A DNA stretch of 64,000 bases from Pseudopyrenochaeta lycopersici (Eukaryota > Ascomycota > Dothideomycetes > Pleosporales > Pseudopyrenochaetaceae): assembly GCA_003313425.1 (NCBI GenBank), contig NHZP01000025.1, forward strand, positions 62,001 to 126,000, given 5' to 3'. Below the pieces are notes generated by a model that saw only the letters and a program-made list of their open reading frames with translations, ran no database searches and was not told the origin of the DNA. The position numbers and the translations under genes were made by a program. Within the stretch, counting starts at the first letter, position 1. Every line of letters begins with the position of its first letter. Shown here in pieces: positions 20,940-31,743 of this stretch.

Positions 20940-22015
20940 TTGGAGAATTGGTGCTGTGATTTGCCGAGCCGGAGCGAGCCTGGAATAATACCCGCCGTTG
21001 TGCGATGCGCGACGGGGCGCGTTATCCCACCCTTCCTCATCTTTGCAGGCAAGGTCCTCATCTCTTCCTGGTTCGTTGATCTACCTCGCAATTGGGTTAT
21101 TACTGTCTCTCCTACTGGCTGGATTAACAACGACCTCGCGCTGGCGTGGCTCAAGCACTTCGACGCCCATACGAAGGCTTCTTCTGCTGGAGCGTACAGG
21201 CTGCTTATTATCGACGGCCACGAGAGCCACTGCTCAGTAGATTTCCAGAACTACTGCAAAGAGAATAAGATTATCGCTCTCTGTATGCCTCCACACTCAT
21301 CGCACCTGCTGCAACCCCTTGACGTCGTCTGCTACTCGCTGCTAAAGCGCTACTATGGCGACGGGATCTCGCTCTTGGCACGTAGCTGCATCCACTATAT
21401 TAGTAAAGAAGCCTTCTTACCAGCCTTTAAAGTCGCTTTTGAGAAGACGTTTACACAGGAGGACGTCTGCGCAGGGTTTCGAGGCGCTGGGCTAGTCCCA
21501 CACGACCCAGACGCTGTGTTATCGAAGCTGGATGTGCAGCTACGTACGCCAACGCCACCTGCACCAAGCACTGTCGACTGGGAGGCGAAGACACCGCGCA
21601 ACGCCCGCCAGACAGAGGCGCAATCAACGCTAATTTAAAATCGCATGCAAAAATATCGGGGGTCTCCAGCAAGTTCATTAGATGAGCAGGTTAAGCAGTT
21701 AAGTAAGGGCGCTCAGCAGATAGCTCATAATATGGTGTTAATGCAGGAGGAAATAAGCCGCCTACGAGACGCGATTGAAGTGTCAATAAAGCGTAAGAGC
21801 CGTAAGAGACGATACATATAAGTAGAGGAGACTCGTACAGTCGGCGAGGTAGCTGATTTAATTGCTATAAAGGAGGGTAGCAGTCGTAAAGAGGGCGAGA
21901 CGCCTGCGAAGAGGGTGCGCGTAGGGAGGCGCTGTGGCCGGTGCGGCGAGATTGGGCACAACTCCCGCACCTGCAAGGTAGAAATAGAGGATATAGAAGA
22001 TAGCGACGCTTCTAA
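20940..22015 (+). pseudogene. truncated pogo-like transposase with zinc knuckle
   Basis: The first frame (to 21638, 232 residues) holds the catalytic core without its N-terminus: IIPAVVRCATGRVIPPF, WINNDLALAWLKHFD, LLIIDGHESHCS and LLQPLDVVCYS. The second and third catalytic Asp are present; the first block is lost. Beyond 21638 the sequence continues in decayed frames. It ends at 22015 with a CCHC knuckle (CGRCGEIGHNSRTC) nearly identical to the knuckle of the 12395 protein. The two therefore belong to the same subfamily, in which the knuckle is an original part. No paired inverted repeats were found. Confidence 0.75.
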
Positions 22016-22159
22016 ATAGTACTATCCTATTACCTACAGTATAATAATTTGTTATGGGTTTGCGCTATGTTGCTGCGCAGGCGCTGCGCCAGTGTTAAGG
22101 TGCCGATTCGGTGGGCTGCCGACTCGGTGGTGAACCACGTTACAACATTAAAAACGTCA

Positions 22160-22265
22160 TAAATCAAGTCGATATGGCTTCTGAAGCCTATAGATATCGA
22201 AATCGTAACGATTGGAGTACTTCCAGTTAGTCGATATATCGATATCGATTATCGACTATATCGAC
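22160..22265. repeat. ATCGATAT-rich palindromic patch
   Basis: Several overlapping ATATCGAT/TCGATATA palindromes in about 100 bases; could be a MITE core or a simple sequence. No function assigned. Confidence 0.35.
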
Positions 22266-22624
22266 GACCACCCTGTGCAGGGTGTTTTAGCCATGGCGCA
22301 ATCCGCGTTTACTGACGATGTGGTCAAACCGTTTGTCCTAAAGTCATACAGGGCATGTAAAGGAGGTTTGTAGAAGACTACCTTCGCTCTTCTACGTTGG
22401 GCTACCTGCATAGAAAGCTGGAGAGGAGATGCTCCAACTGGAAATAAAGCGTTAGAATCACGTGATCTTGACCGATGAAGCTTTGGGAGAGTTCCCAGCA
22501 TCGTTGAGACATGGAACCAGGAAGATATTGCACTATGACTATGATTGGGTGATCCTTCTTTTCGATGTAGCGATCTTTTGATCAGGAGACATGATTATGT
22601 CCTTGACGTCAACTGAACGTACCC

Positions 22625-22647
22625 GAAGTTTCGCTGGGTTTCTTCAA
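22625..22647 (+). promoter_or_regulatory. heat-shock element upstream of Hsp20
   Basis: Contains GAAGTTTC (a perfect GAAnnTTC unit) followed by TTTCTTC, the arrangement bound by heat-shock factor. A TATA-like GAGTATATAATG lies at about 22733-22744. Confidence 0.6.
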
Positions 22648-22799
22648 TTTTCGATCATCCACCCTCTACCAGTCCGCCGGATACCACGCGTAATTTCTAG
22701 CAATGGCACGATCATTCGAGAATTGCATTTGTCGAGTATATAATGACGTCGATGATGCCTCTCAATCTCACCAGCAGAACAAGAATCATCAAATATTCT

Positions 22800-23492
22800 A
22801 TGCAATCACTACGCACAAGCATTCGACGAGCTCCACAACAACTCAACCGCCCCACAAAGCCTACCGTCGCCCGCAACTTCGCAACAACACCAGCAACAAT
22901 GTCTCTGTTCCCACGCTTCACTCAGGAGTTCGCTCCCATCTTCCGCTTGTTCGACGAGTACGACCGCCAAGCTTTCCGCGACCTCGACGACCACCAATTC
23001 AAGAGCATCCGTTCATTCACTCCCAAGTTTGATGTTAAGGAAACTAAGACACACTACGAGCTCCACGGCGAACTTCCCGGCGTCGAGCAGAAGAACGTCA
23101 ACATCGAATGGACTGACAACAACACACTGACCATCTCCGGCCGTCACGAACATGTGCGCGAAGAAGGCGAGCGCCCCCAAGGCTTCATCGAAAACGACGC
23201 AGAGCAAAAGAAACTCGAACATCAACCTACCGTCGAAGATGAGACCAGCACCAATACCAGTAAAGACACATCGGTCGCCAAGCAGTCTGAGAAGGACGTA
23301 GCGAAGCAGACCGAGTCACCTAATGCCAAATACTGGGTTTCCGAACGCAGTGTCGGTGAATTCCATCGCTCCTTCGCCTTCCCTGCTCGCGTCGATCAGG
23401 ATGCTGTCAAAGCTAGCTTGAAGAATGGCATCTTGAGCATTGTTATTCCGAAGGCGACGGCGCCTCAGGCTAGGAAGATTTATATTGAGTGA
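22800..23492 (+). CDS. small heat-shock protein (Hsp20/alpha-crystallin), probable mitochondrial form
   Basis: ATP-independent chaperone that holds unfolding proteins. The alpha-crystallin domain is clear: SFTPKFDVKETKTHYELHGE, LPGVEQKNVNIEW, NTLTISGRHEH, then a charged insert (Glu/Lys/Ser/Thr-rich), then FHRSFAFPARVDQDAVKASL, LKNGILSIVIPKA and a short C-terminal tail. Three in-frame ATGs are possible. 22743 overlaps the TATA-like word and is unlikely. 22800 adds MQSLRTSIRRAPQQ...VARNFATTPAT, which is Arg/Ser-rich, lacks acids and ends in a typical matrix-peptidase-like site, so a mitochondrial product is likely. 22899 gives the usual cytosolic start MSLFPRF. Alternative starts could yield both forms. 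No intron needed. A heat-shock element lies about 160 bases upstream. Confidence 0.9.
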   Translation: MQSLRTSIRRAPQQLNRPTKPTVARNFATTPATMSLFPRFTQEFAPIFRLFDEYDRQAFRDLDDHQFKSIRSFTPKFDVKETKTHYELHGELPGVEQKNVNIEWTDNNTLTISGRHEHVREEGERPQGFIENDAEQKKLEHQPTVEDETSTNTSKDTSVAKQSEKDVAKQTESPNAKYWVSERSVGEFHRSFAFPARVDQDAVKASLKNGILSIVIPKATAPQARKIYIE

Positions 23493-23619
23493 GCGACTAC
23501 TCGAGACAGTATGCACCATCGACATGGTGTTATAGTTTGAGGTGTTCATGATGAATGAGTCACAACAACGAACATGAAAGAGTCGCTCCTTTCACGGCAC
23601 CGCACAGCATCATACGTGA

Positions 23620-23745
23620 CTATCGTGGTTGAACCACATTAAGAATCGCTCTAAACCATACGATATTAGTGTCGTCTAAACCATACCGCGTTAATTATGG
23701 TGTTGAACCGCGTTAAAAACCGCATTAAGTAAATAAACATTAATT
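23620..23745. repeat. cluster of pogo-end-like words
   Basis: GTTGAACCACATTAAG and GTTGAACCGCGTTAA recur; similar words occur at 22120-22137 and 59013-59024. They look like leftover transposon termini next to TA. Low certainty. Confidence 0.3.
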
Positions 23746-23767
23746 TGAACGTGTTGGCGTAGTTGCT

Positions 23768-24037
23768 TTAATACCAATCTATTCCACTCTCACCCTCATC
23801 CACAACACCAAGGAGAGTTTCTTGAAGCTCTGGAGAGATTGGAAGACTCTCACTATTCAGCTCAGTTCGGATGAAGGCTATTTCCAGCATGGAGCCGCAT
23901 TGTGAAATCGGCACAGCCAGACTGTAATGATGGTTCCTATAATTTGATGCTCTGGTGGCGACGGCCAGATTTGTGACTTTCAGAAGAGCTATTTCGGGCT
24001 CCTTGAGTCCTAGTCCTTTTTCGTAAGAATGACGAAA
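23768..24037 (-). pseudogene. unrecognised protein-like remnant
   Basis: About 90 residues with protein-like composition ending ...PELQETLLGVVDEGESGIDWY and a stop. There is no ATG start and no family match I can name. It may be the 3' end of a lost gene. Confidence 0.25.
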
Positions 24038-24500
24038 CAAAATACTGCTGGACAGTTATTCCATATACTCCCATGAAGACTAGGTGACTTTGTATTTGAT
24101 TTTCGATCTTCTACACATGCAAAGAAAGTATCATCAGCGCTCAATTTACTAGTGAAATAGCAATAAATTCCTTACTCTGTTGTTCAGGTCGTCTGCATCT
24201 TCCTATATCCGCGCAGTAACGTTCTCATACACCACATCGTCATTTCTGTCTTGTTCGACCATAGCGACAGCGACGAATAAAGACAGGTAAGCCTCTAATC
24301 TCAAGCTTAGTAATTCGAGAGCTTACGGGGCTGACTAGTATGCCCGGCGAAAAGAACGATGCCACCGGGGCCGATTCAGGCAGCGCAGCAATAGGCCAAA
24401 ACCGGATGAATGGAAAATTCACGCTGATCACTGAATCTAACGTCATGCCATGCGTGCCGAGAAGCCTGGTGTGACGAGAAATGCAGGGGGTACTTTCACT

Positions 24501-24703
24501 GGCTAGTGAGATTTGTCCCCGTTTTAGTTGAAGCTCTGAACTAGGAGAACAAGTGTGATATTGATTCTATCTATGACCAGAGACCTATATATATTGGTCT
24601 GTGGCAAGGGTGTGTTTGAGAGTGCCTCATCACAAACAGTGATGAGCCGTCACACCACGTGATCTGGGATCCAACTAAAACGGGGGGACAAATCTCACTA
24701 GCC
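24501..24703. mobile_element. 203 bp MITE of the MULE 2 family
   Basis: Both ends begin GGCTAGTGAGATTTGTCCCC and are inverted repeats extending to GTTTTAGTTG, with a two-base indel. The flanks are identical 9 bp direct repeats, ACTTTCACT (24492-24500 and 24704-24712), a target-site duplication of Mutator-like length. The terminus matches that of MULE 2 (GGCTGCTGAGATTTGTCCCC) at 18 of 20 positions, so that transposase family probably moved it. No coding capacity. Confidence 0.93.
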
Positions 24704-24902
24704 ACTTTCACTTTGCACGTCCTGCACTCGATCAACGTGTGGCGAGGCTCAACGTTATATTGGCTAATCTTATCACGTAGGAGATCAAATTAGAGGGTAT
24801 ACTTTGCTCCTGAATCAGCCTGGTGGCGCGATCGATCGATCCCAGTTGCCCACTTTGAGATGAGCTCAGCCTTATGATTCTTGACGTAGCCAAAGCGTTG
24901 TA

Positions 24903-25248
24903 TCATAGGCCTAGTAGGGGGTAAGCCTTGGTTTGTAAGGCGTTCAATGTAGCGTAGGAGCTCCTGCTCTTGGTAGGGGTGGAGAGCCTGTTGATATTCT
25001 GCCTTGGTGTTGCGTGACGCTGAGACGCCTTGGTGTTGCGTGACGCTGAGACGCCTTGGTGTCTCCGCGCGAGCGTTGTACGATTACAACGATACTTTTT
25101 TGCAATTTCTCGATAACTAAATTTTTCTCCAGGCTTCAGCAATTCTATAGCTGCAATAGCAGCCTCAATTGAGCTCATATTGGTGGAGTTATCTCGTGTT
25201 GAAGTTTTGTGGTTGCCAGGGAGGGGTGGCTCGCTACGCCTGGCTCGT
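24903..25248 (-). pseudogene. pogo transposon 5' end remnant
   Basis: The right-hand terminus (ending at 25248 next to TA 25249-25250) leads leftward into the start of a pogo transposase (ATG at 25178). The reading includes LKPGEKFSYREIAKKY and RTTLARRHQGVSAS, the psq helix-turn-helix. It then frameshifts and stops by 24903. A 26 bp tandem duplication (about 25000-25051, GCCTTGGTGTTGCGTGACGC repeated) contributes to the damage. The rest of the element is gone. Confidence 0.75.
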
Positions 25249-26860
25249 TACGCCGTCCACCTCGGTAGCGCGGAAGAAACTTTGTTACCAGTACTGTAAC
25301 TCCTCTTACATGACTGTCTCGCCGAAGACTTACTTGACTTGGGTACTCCAGCATCTCAGTTTGTTCAGCGCTTCGCTCGCGTTGCTCTTCGCGGAAAGGC
25401 GGTCGCGTTACTGCCACACCAGATTCGGAGTAATTGCTCATTGAAGATTCGACGAGGTGGGAGTCGCTGCGCATATTGTGATGGGTATGAGGTGTCATAG
25501 AATTATGGGACCTGAGGCTTCTCATGAAGCTTTGCCTGCCTTCCGTCTTGTTTCTGCTATTATTGGTGTTAAGTGATACGTTGATCCAAGACCATGGCTT
25601 GCACCGCTCCCGCTGCGATGTTCGGTTGCTTCGACTCCGCGATGAGATATGCAAGAGAAACTCGTTCACCCTCACCGCCAGGAGCCTGATGAGTATACGG
25701 ATAGACGGGAGCGATACGCAAGCGAAGCCAGCGGTGAGTTCGAGCTCCGTCCATACCGTGAGAGGAACGTAGTCCCACGTTGGGTCGATCGAGATCTTGA
25801 AGGCAAGAAGTGTTTGGAGCCGAATAATCGTGGCTATACAGCCAAACGTTCCAATCGTGAACATCAAACCAACAGCAATTTTGCGATATCTCTTCATCTG
25901 CAAATTCCGGATAAATACTAAGGGCAGTATCAGCAACATGATGTCCTGCACGAGAGCGCTGGCTGAAGTCACATAAGCGAGTGCCTGAATATCCATGCAT
26001 TTGCCTTTGATGTTCTGATTCCAGAACGATTGGACTGGTGTGCAGGCGAACGTCGTGAGGAAGAAAATGACAAGGCTGTTCACGATGATGTAGGCAAGTA
26101 TTATGTACGCGGAGATCTCGAAGCGTCGCGTCTTAAAAATTTCGAGGTAGAATAGGATTAGCGAGACTTTAATCATGCCGAGGACTATCACGTAGGTTGA
26201 CCAGGAGATGAAAACTATCTACATTAGTATAGGAGCATACAAGAGGGATCCGTGGCTTACAAAAGCGTAAGATGGGAAGTAGCGTGCCGTCTTCGAGGTT
26301 CCACAAATGGTTCCCGAACCCCATCTTCGTCATAGCAAGAACGCAACCGAGGGGGACTGCGGCCAAAAGGAGAGCTGCGATCACGATCCAATCATCCAGC
26401 GCTAGGCGTTTCGATACTAGCTTTCCGCCTATTCTCAGAGTAACGAGGAGAAATGCCATGGAGTACACGATGCCGGTGTACAGGAACACTTCTTTTCTTT
26501 TCGACTCTTCTGAGAGATGACAAATATCTGCCTGCACCCTCGCTGTGCCCAGGTTGTCCGCCATGGTGCAGTTGGCGAGCATGCACGCGTCCAGCGTCTG
26601 CACAAGCCCGTCATTGTTGCATACGCAATCGAAGTCCTCCAAGCCGCATCCGCTTGCCGGCACAGTAAGAAATAGACATTGTATCTAGGTAGTAATTAGC
26701 GAAAAAATCCTCGTCACCTGCGGGCATGATTTCTTCGACTTACGCCACAAGGTGCGATCTCTGCGAGACCTAGTTGGCGAGACTCCAAATTCGACCCCAG
26801 GGCCCTAGCGTTAAAAAATGTCATCAAAAACAGGGCTGTGATGAGCGCACGACTACCCAT
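25175..26860 (-). CDS. CFEM-domain seven-helix receptor (Pth11-like), chimeric C-terminus
   Basis: Three exons, complement(25175..26214, 26261..26684, 26744..26860), 526 residues, ATG at 26860. The signal peptide is MGSRALITALFLMTFFNARA. Splicing exon 1 to 2 builds a CFEM domain with exactly eight cysteines: APCGIQC, SGCGLEDFDCVC, DACMLANC and ADIC. About seven hydrophobic helices follow (VFLYTGIVYSMAFLLVTLRI through CVSLPSIRILIRLL), then a long Ser/Arg-rich cytosolic tail. Such proteins are plasma-membrane receptors; Pth11 acts in surface sensing by plant-pathogenic fungi, which is family knowledge. The last ~24 codons (from about 25250) are transposon sequence, and the TGA at 25175 overlaps the pogo ATG. 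The native tail is therefore lost. The receptor core looks intact. Confidence 0.85.
26215..26260 (-). other. intron 2 of CFEM receptor
   Basis: 46 bp, GTAAGC donor, ACTAAT branch point, ATAG acceptor; phase 1. Confidence 0.7.
26685..26743 (-). other. intron 1 of CFEM receptor
   Basis: 59 bp, GTAAGT donor, CCTAG acceptor; phase 0. It joins APCG to IQCLFLTV and completes the CFEM cysteine pattern. Confidence 0.78.
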
Positions 26861-27298
26861 GGTTGCAAAGGGCTCCCTCCGTGCACGAAAAGGAACATGT
26901 CGAGTACTGTTTGCGGTTGGGACATTCCGTGGAGAAAAGGCATTTTCCATACCTTCATTCGTCGAGTTCTCGATCGGTATGTTTTCGATTTCCTCGATTT
27001 TGACCCGGGGTGGAGAAAGCTCGTGTATGAAAAATGGCTGTCTAGGTGGGAAGTCGTAGGTCCCCTGGCTTTCTTTGGCCAAGTCGATGCCGAAGAAATT
27101 CCAACCATCAGCACGGTGCGTCCGTTGGACTCCAGTACAGTTGTTCAAAGAGAAGGCTTGGTCAGTGTTTCCCTCTACCCATGCATCCTTGCACTTGAAC
27201 GCGTTGGGGCCGGTTATGACGGGCCAGCGATCTAAATCGATGTCCAGCGTCTCCAAATCCTGAGGATTAGCGAGTCTTCTACTCTCGGGTTTGGACAT
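26861..27298 (-). other. open frame continuous with the receptor start
   Basis: 146 codons in frame with and upstream of the receptor ATG, itself opening with ATG at 27298 and reading MSKPESRRLANPQDLETLDI. No known domain. The signal peptide downstream argues that translation of the receptor starts at 26860, so this may be a separate broken gene or an untranslated leader that happens to be open. Confidence 0.35.
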
Positions 27299-27299
27299 G

Positions 27300-27966
27300 T
27301 TGAGTGATTGGGGAGAGAATGATATAGATATGTTAAAGTAGGGAATCGAGATGCTGATGTATCCAAAGTAAAGAACGAATAGTTATGCTCTGTTCATCTC
27401 GGAGACAATATCCCCCTCTTGATATACAAACTAAACTCAACAATCCTTCTGGCAGACGTGACCCGACCTTTTTAGCTTCCAGGTTGCATAATAGGACTAC
27501 TGTTGGGTTTAATCATTTGGGACCAATGCTTTGCCAGCACTGCAAAGCGTTCTTCAAGCTGAGCGTCGCTTATGGCAACCGCGCATCCACTGAAGCCAGA
27601 CAAAGGACAACCAGATCAAGTCAGCCGTACGGGCTGTAAAAGCCAGCTGAGCCTAAAGTATAAATGATCAAGGATAATTCAGCCGTTGTGAGTCCCTGCG
27701 TTTTTAGTTGCTCACCTGCAGCTGCGAGCCACCTTAGCTTCCTTAAGCCAACCCTATAATGATCTGTGCAAGCATTTTGTCACTGTCAATCGTGGCATGA
27801 TAGTGCATTAGCCTACGAACTCTATGTAAATGTCAGCAGATCCACATTACGTAGAAGTACTGGCGAAGCTATGGATCCGGCGGTCATCACGACGAGCCCC
27901 GCTTGGCACGATCATGTAGTGACTGGCGACACGCAAGCGAAATCGTCCGACCCTTCTACTCTCACG
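27300..27966. other. non-coding spacer
   Basis: No gene recognised. Confidence 0.35.
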
Positions 27967-28196
27967 ATCTACTATGGTATCAGGCATAAATAGTATAGGT
28001 AGTCGATATATATAGCGGTAAAAGCGGAATAAGGAAAAGCTGTTACCGTAGATCTTACACCAATCAACCAAGTCAGCGTGCTTATTCTTCTCAGATTCTG
28101 CCCCGTGCACCGTTAATAACGGCTAAGTAGGGTATTTTGACACACCAGCCACCGCGCGGTCCACCTACACTACTTATGCCTGATACCACAGTAGAT
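27967..28196. mobile_element. MITE-like element with 34 bp inverted ends
   Basis: The left end ATCTACTATGGTATCAGGCA and the right end are inverted repeats over about 34 bases with three differences, all A/G transitions. The interior is non-coding. No target duplication is evident. A degenerate relative of the right half appears around 31120-31310. Confidence 0.6.
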
Positions 28197-28495
28197 GTAT
28201 CCAGCCATCAATAAGAGGGACAATCCTCTCAGTAGCTCTCCTTATTAATACTCTTCCACTCCTTCTCCCAGAATAGACAAGGCCCTTTAATGTACTTAGT
28301 GAATGAGAGCAAATAGCTCCAGCCGGACTAGGATCAATACGGAAACGATCGTGGGAACACTGGGAAGGATTCAGCAGGCAGTATGCAGGCTACATTCGCC
28401 GAGGGCTGTCAAGAGATGGCTGCAGGGTGAGTGCAGGCCATAAGCGTTCGCCAGAGCATTGTAGCTCGAGATAAAACGTTTCTGTCCAGCTGCTA

Positions 28496-28610
28496 ACGTG
28501 TTCCACCACTCCTCGGCCCACCCCAGTCCTCAGGCCGCCCCAAAACTCACCAAAAACCAGAAAAACACCGCCTTGCAATCTCAACAACAGCTGCACAATA
28601 ATTTTTAAGA
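28496..28610 (+). repeat. pogo-type left end, solo
   Basis: TA followed by ACGTGTTCCACCACTCC, the inverse of the ends at 10651 and 53802. No transposase follows. Confidence 0.4.
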
Positions 28611-31600
28611 CTTTATACCTAAGCCCTTATGACGACAACGAGAGCTCAATTCAAGGAAGATAATAAGGCATTCACCATATAGTCGAAAGTCCTAATAATA
28701 GAAGGGAATAGGAAGAGACAAGTATCCACACATGTATTCTAGTAGGCCAGATAAATCCAAGATACCGTAAACTTTAATCCTTACTCAAGTGCAAGACCCA
28801 ACGACCAGGCTGAACCATCGAAAGCCGGTCACAGGGCATCTTTGTGGTCTTTCCTCCACTCCTGCATACCTTGGAAAGCGTCGTCGATTCAAAAACCAGC
28901 ATGCTTATGGTCGGCTCTGGTACCTGAAGCAGTAGTGTCACATGCGAAATGCTTACATCTGCCTTTCCACAACTTTTCGTCTCAGCCTCTGCTTACGACA
29001 ACCAGAAACCTATGACTCGGCTTCTACTGGTTCAATTGCCCCCATCAACTTTCAAGGCGACCAGCGAGTGGTGGGTGAGAAGGTACCGCCGTATTTACGT
29101 CGGGGGTTTAATTCCGGGGTTTGCTTCGAGGGTTTACTTCGGGTGTTTACTTCGGGGTTGACTTAGGCATGATGCGCTTCAAGGATGATGCCTTACTCCA
29201 ACCCCAACTTTCGGTCTGGGTCTCCGTTCAAGCGCATGGCTGACATCTGTGGAAGCTTCGACGAGTGTTCACCTGCTTCGTCGAAGCTGGCCCCCACACC
29301 TCTTTCTTTTGTGTTACATGGTAAATGCAGTACCGTTGCCGATTCGGTGAATACCTCCAATCAGAGCGTAGAGGCGAATCTAAGTTTCAAAAGTCCCGGT
29401 ACCATGAGCTGCGCCGCCGAGTTGGCATGACAAGTACGCTGTGAATAAGCACAGAGTGGCGACCATAATCTTGTCATCTATTCCGAAGCCTTTCACCAAA
29501 AACATTCTGTGGTGTATATTAGATGACTGCTGTGTAGAGTGAAAAAGGGTAAGTCTGACCTAACGTAGCATCGGAGGCCAACTGTGAGCCATGTCAGGAT
29601 AAAAAAAGTAACAGCTACGCCTATAACCTGCCCGCTTCGATTATCCATGATTCAAAATGTGTTGTTGGTTCAGTTCAATTGCCCTGAGCAACAAAATTTC
29701 GGGCGAACATACGCCAAGCTGGAGCGACCGCTGGTGGGTAGAACGTTGCGACGGGGCGGACCGATCAAAACGGCGTCGAAACAAGCGTCAAAACAAGGTT
29801 TTGCAAAAACAAGGTTTTGAAGGAGAATTTAAAGCTGGAGCAAAGAGAATAATTTGATGGATAGCGCGCGTTTCAGAATGTCACTTACAAGTGGGAGGTC
29901 AACAATCAATCAATCACGAATCAATGTCAATATGGTCCGTGCGCTTAGCTTCTCACCCTATGTTATCACATGTAAGGACGAAGTGTAAGGGCCTACCACC
30001 CCAGGCACGTGTGAGTTAGCGCATGGAAATAACACAGACCAAGTCCTAATCGATTGGCCCGCTGAGCGGCTGGCCACAACTTTTGCGCATCAAGCCGCAT
30101 TGAAATTCAATTAGCCTATAGTAATTTATATATGTTTCTACCCTCAGTAGAGGTCATACGTCATGTTAGTCAAGTCAATTCTACACACAGATCACGAAGG
30201 GTTTCGAGACAGTTTGGTGATCGTCTGTGCAACCCTTGCATACCCAACCGCGCTCAGGGAACCATCTTGTCGCAAAAGAGATACGCGTACGTACAGAAGC
30301 TAACCACAACTGTTTGCGCACGGTTGGGCAGCCCGGGCCACGCAGCCATTGTACCGTATCAGGCAGGTAGACTAGTCGTTCATGTGCCTGGCCGCGGATC
30401 GGCGGTATTAGATTTGATTCTTTGAAATGATTCGCTCTTAGTCGGCGAGTTGCGGATAAGGGTCTTCGCCTGACATGAATCATGACCCCCATCACTTATC
30501 GCATACTTCATGGACCTCAGGCTACAGGCCCGAAACTGGATCGTCTGTCGCACTGCAACATTGAGGTTGCCATACACTAGCTCTTAGGGGCTACTCGGTG
30601 GAGACGGCTGACCTTTCCTATCTTCGAATGGATGTTTCTTACCGTAGTTGAAGAAATACAAAATGCCAGACCGCCAGGCCTGTATCCATGCTCAGATTAT
30701 CGAGTCAATGGACATCTCCAAGGTGGTTGAGGAATGCCTTTACAAGCCTCGCATCTGCCGGACGATTTGAGCTAATCCTTGCTAGGAGGTCTAGTCTAGA
30801 CAGCTGCAGCGTGCTTTGCGCTCGGTATTGTATCCACAAGAGCAGCGGAAGGGGATAGGCAGGCGGTCTAAAGCATGATATCGCTTAGGTAAATTTTACC
30901 ATCCGGTATTCCGCGGACTTCCTTCCCGGTTGTATACCCACTTCTTTTGACTGTGCCGCGCCCCTGCAGTAGCACATTCAACAAAGCAGGGACAAATTCG
31001 AGGCTTAGCGGGACAACCATGGGATTTGCGCAAGGCGTATCAACCTGATTGGAGCCATGCACCATACTTGCCAGGTACCTCCTTATTCATATATCTACAC
31101 CGCATCAAGCATACGTAGCGGGGTTGGTCCACGCGGTGGCTAAAACACTATAGGAGTCTACTTGCCCATGGTAGCTTTTTTCAACAGGGTGAAGAGCATC
31201 CTTGTTTGTAAGTAAGCACTATCAAGGCCATGATTGATGCAAGTTACTCAGTAGAGATCTCTCATCATCTTTGTACGCACCCTACCTCCTACACTACTTA
31301 CGCCTCACACCGTGTATGTGCAGGAGGTAGGAAAATGGCGACGCTCCCAAGCGAGTCTTTTCTTTGCCTCTGGTGCTGCGCAGGTCGGCGTGATGATATC
31401 GTCAGCAGCTCATTATCTGTTTGGTTGATGAACTTGAAATCTTGTGGACTATCAGTTGTGTCATGGAAGTAATGAGTTAATCAGAATTTACATCCATGTT
31501 CGACATTCAATCTTTCTTAGGAAGAGCTTGCGAACTCCTCAGATAAAGCCAGTGAGGTTGATGCCTCGGCAGCTGCCTTCGAAATCTTACGTTCGAATCA

Positions 31601-31743
31601 CAATGGAACATGTGGAACCGGAGAAGTAACAGATATTCCATAGCCAAACAAGTAGTACTTCTTGCAGGATTGAGTCTGGTTAAAAACCTTCTTTTATAAC
31701 TTGTTTACTTTCAAACTCTAACCCTAATCTTAATTCTAATCTC
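28611..31743. other. gene-poor 3.1 kb
   Basis: Only short open frames with no recognisable motif. Around 29090-29165 there is a degenerate tandem of GGGTTTACTTCGGG-like units. Around 31120-31310 there are scraps resembling the 27967 MITE (GGTCCACGCGGTGGCT; CCTACACTACTTACGCC). Confidence 0.4.

Noticed and set aside
31590..31610. GTTCGAATC word resembling a tRNA B box
   Set aside because: No A box or cloverleaf stems can be drawn around it.
27301..31700. Expectation of a CRISPR-like or regular spacer array in the gene-poor region
   Set aside because: Repeats seen are degenerate tandem words without regular unique spacers; the organism is a eukaryote.
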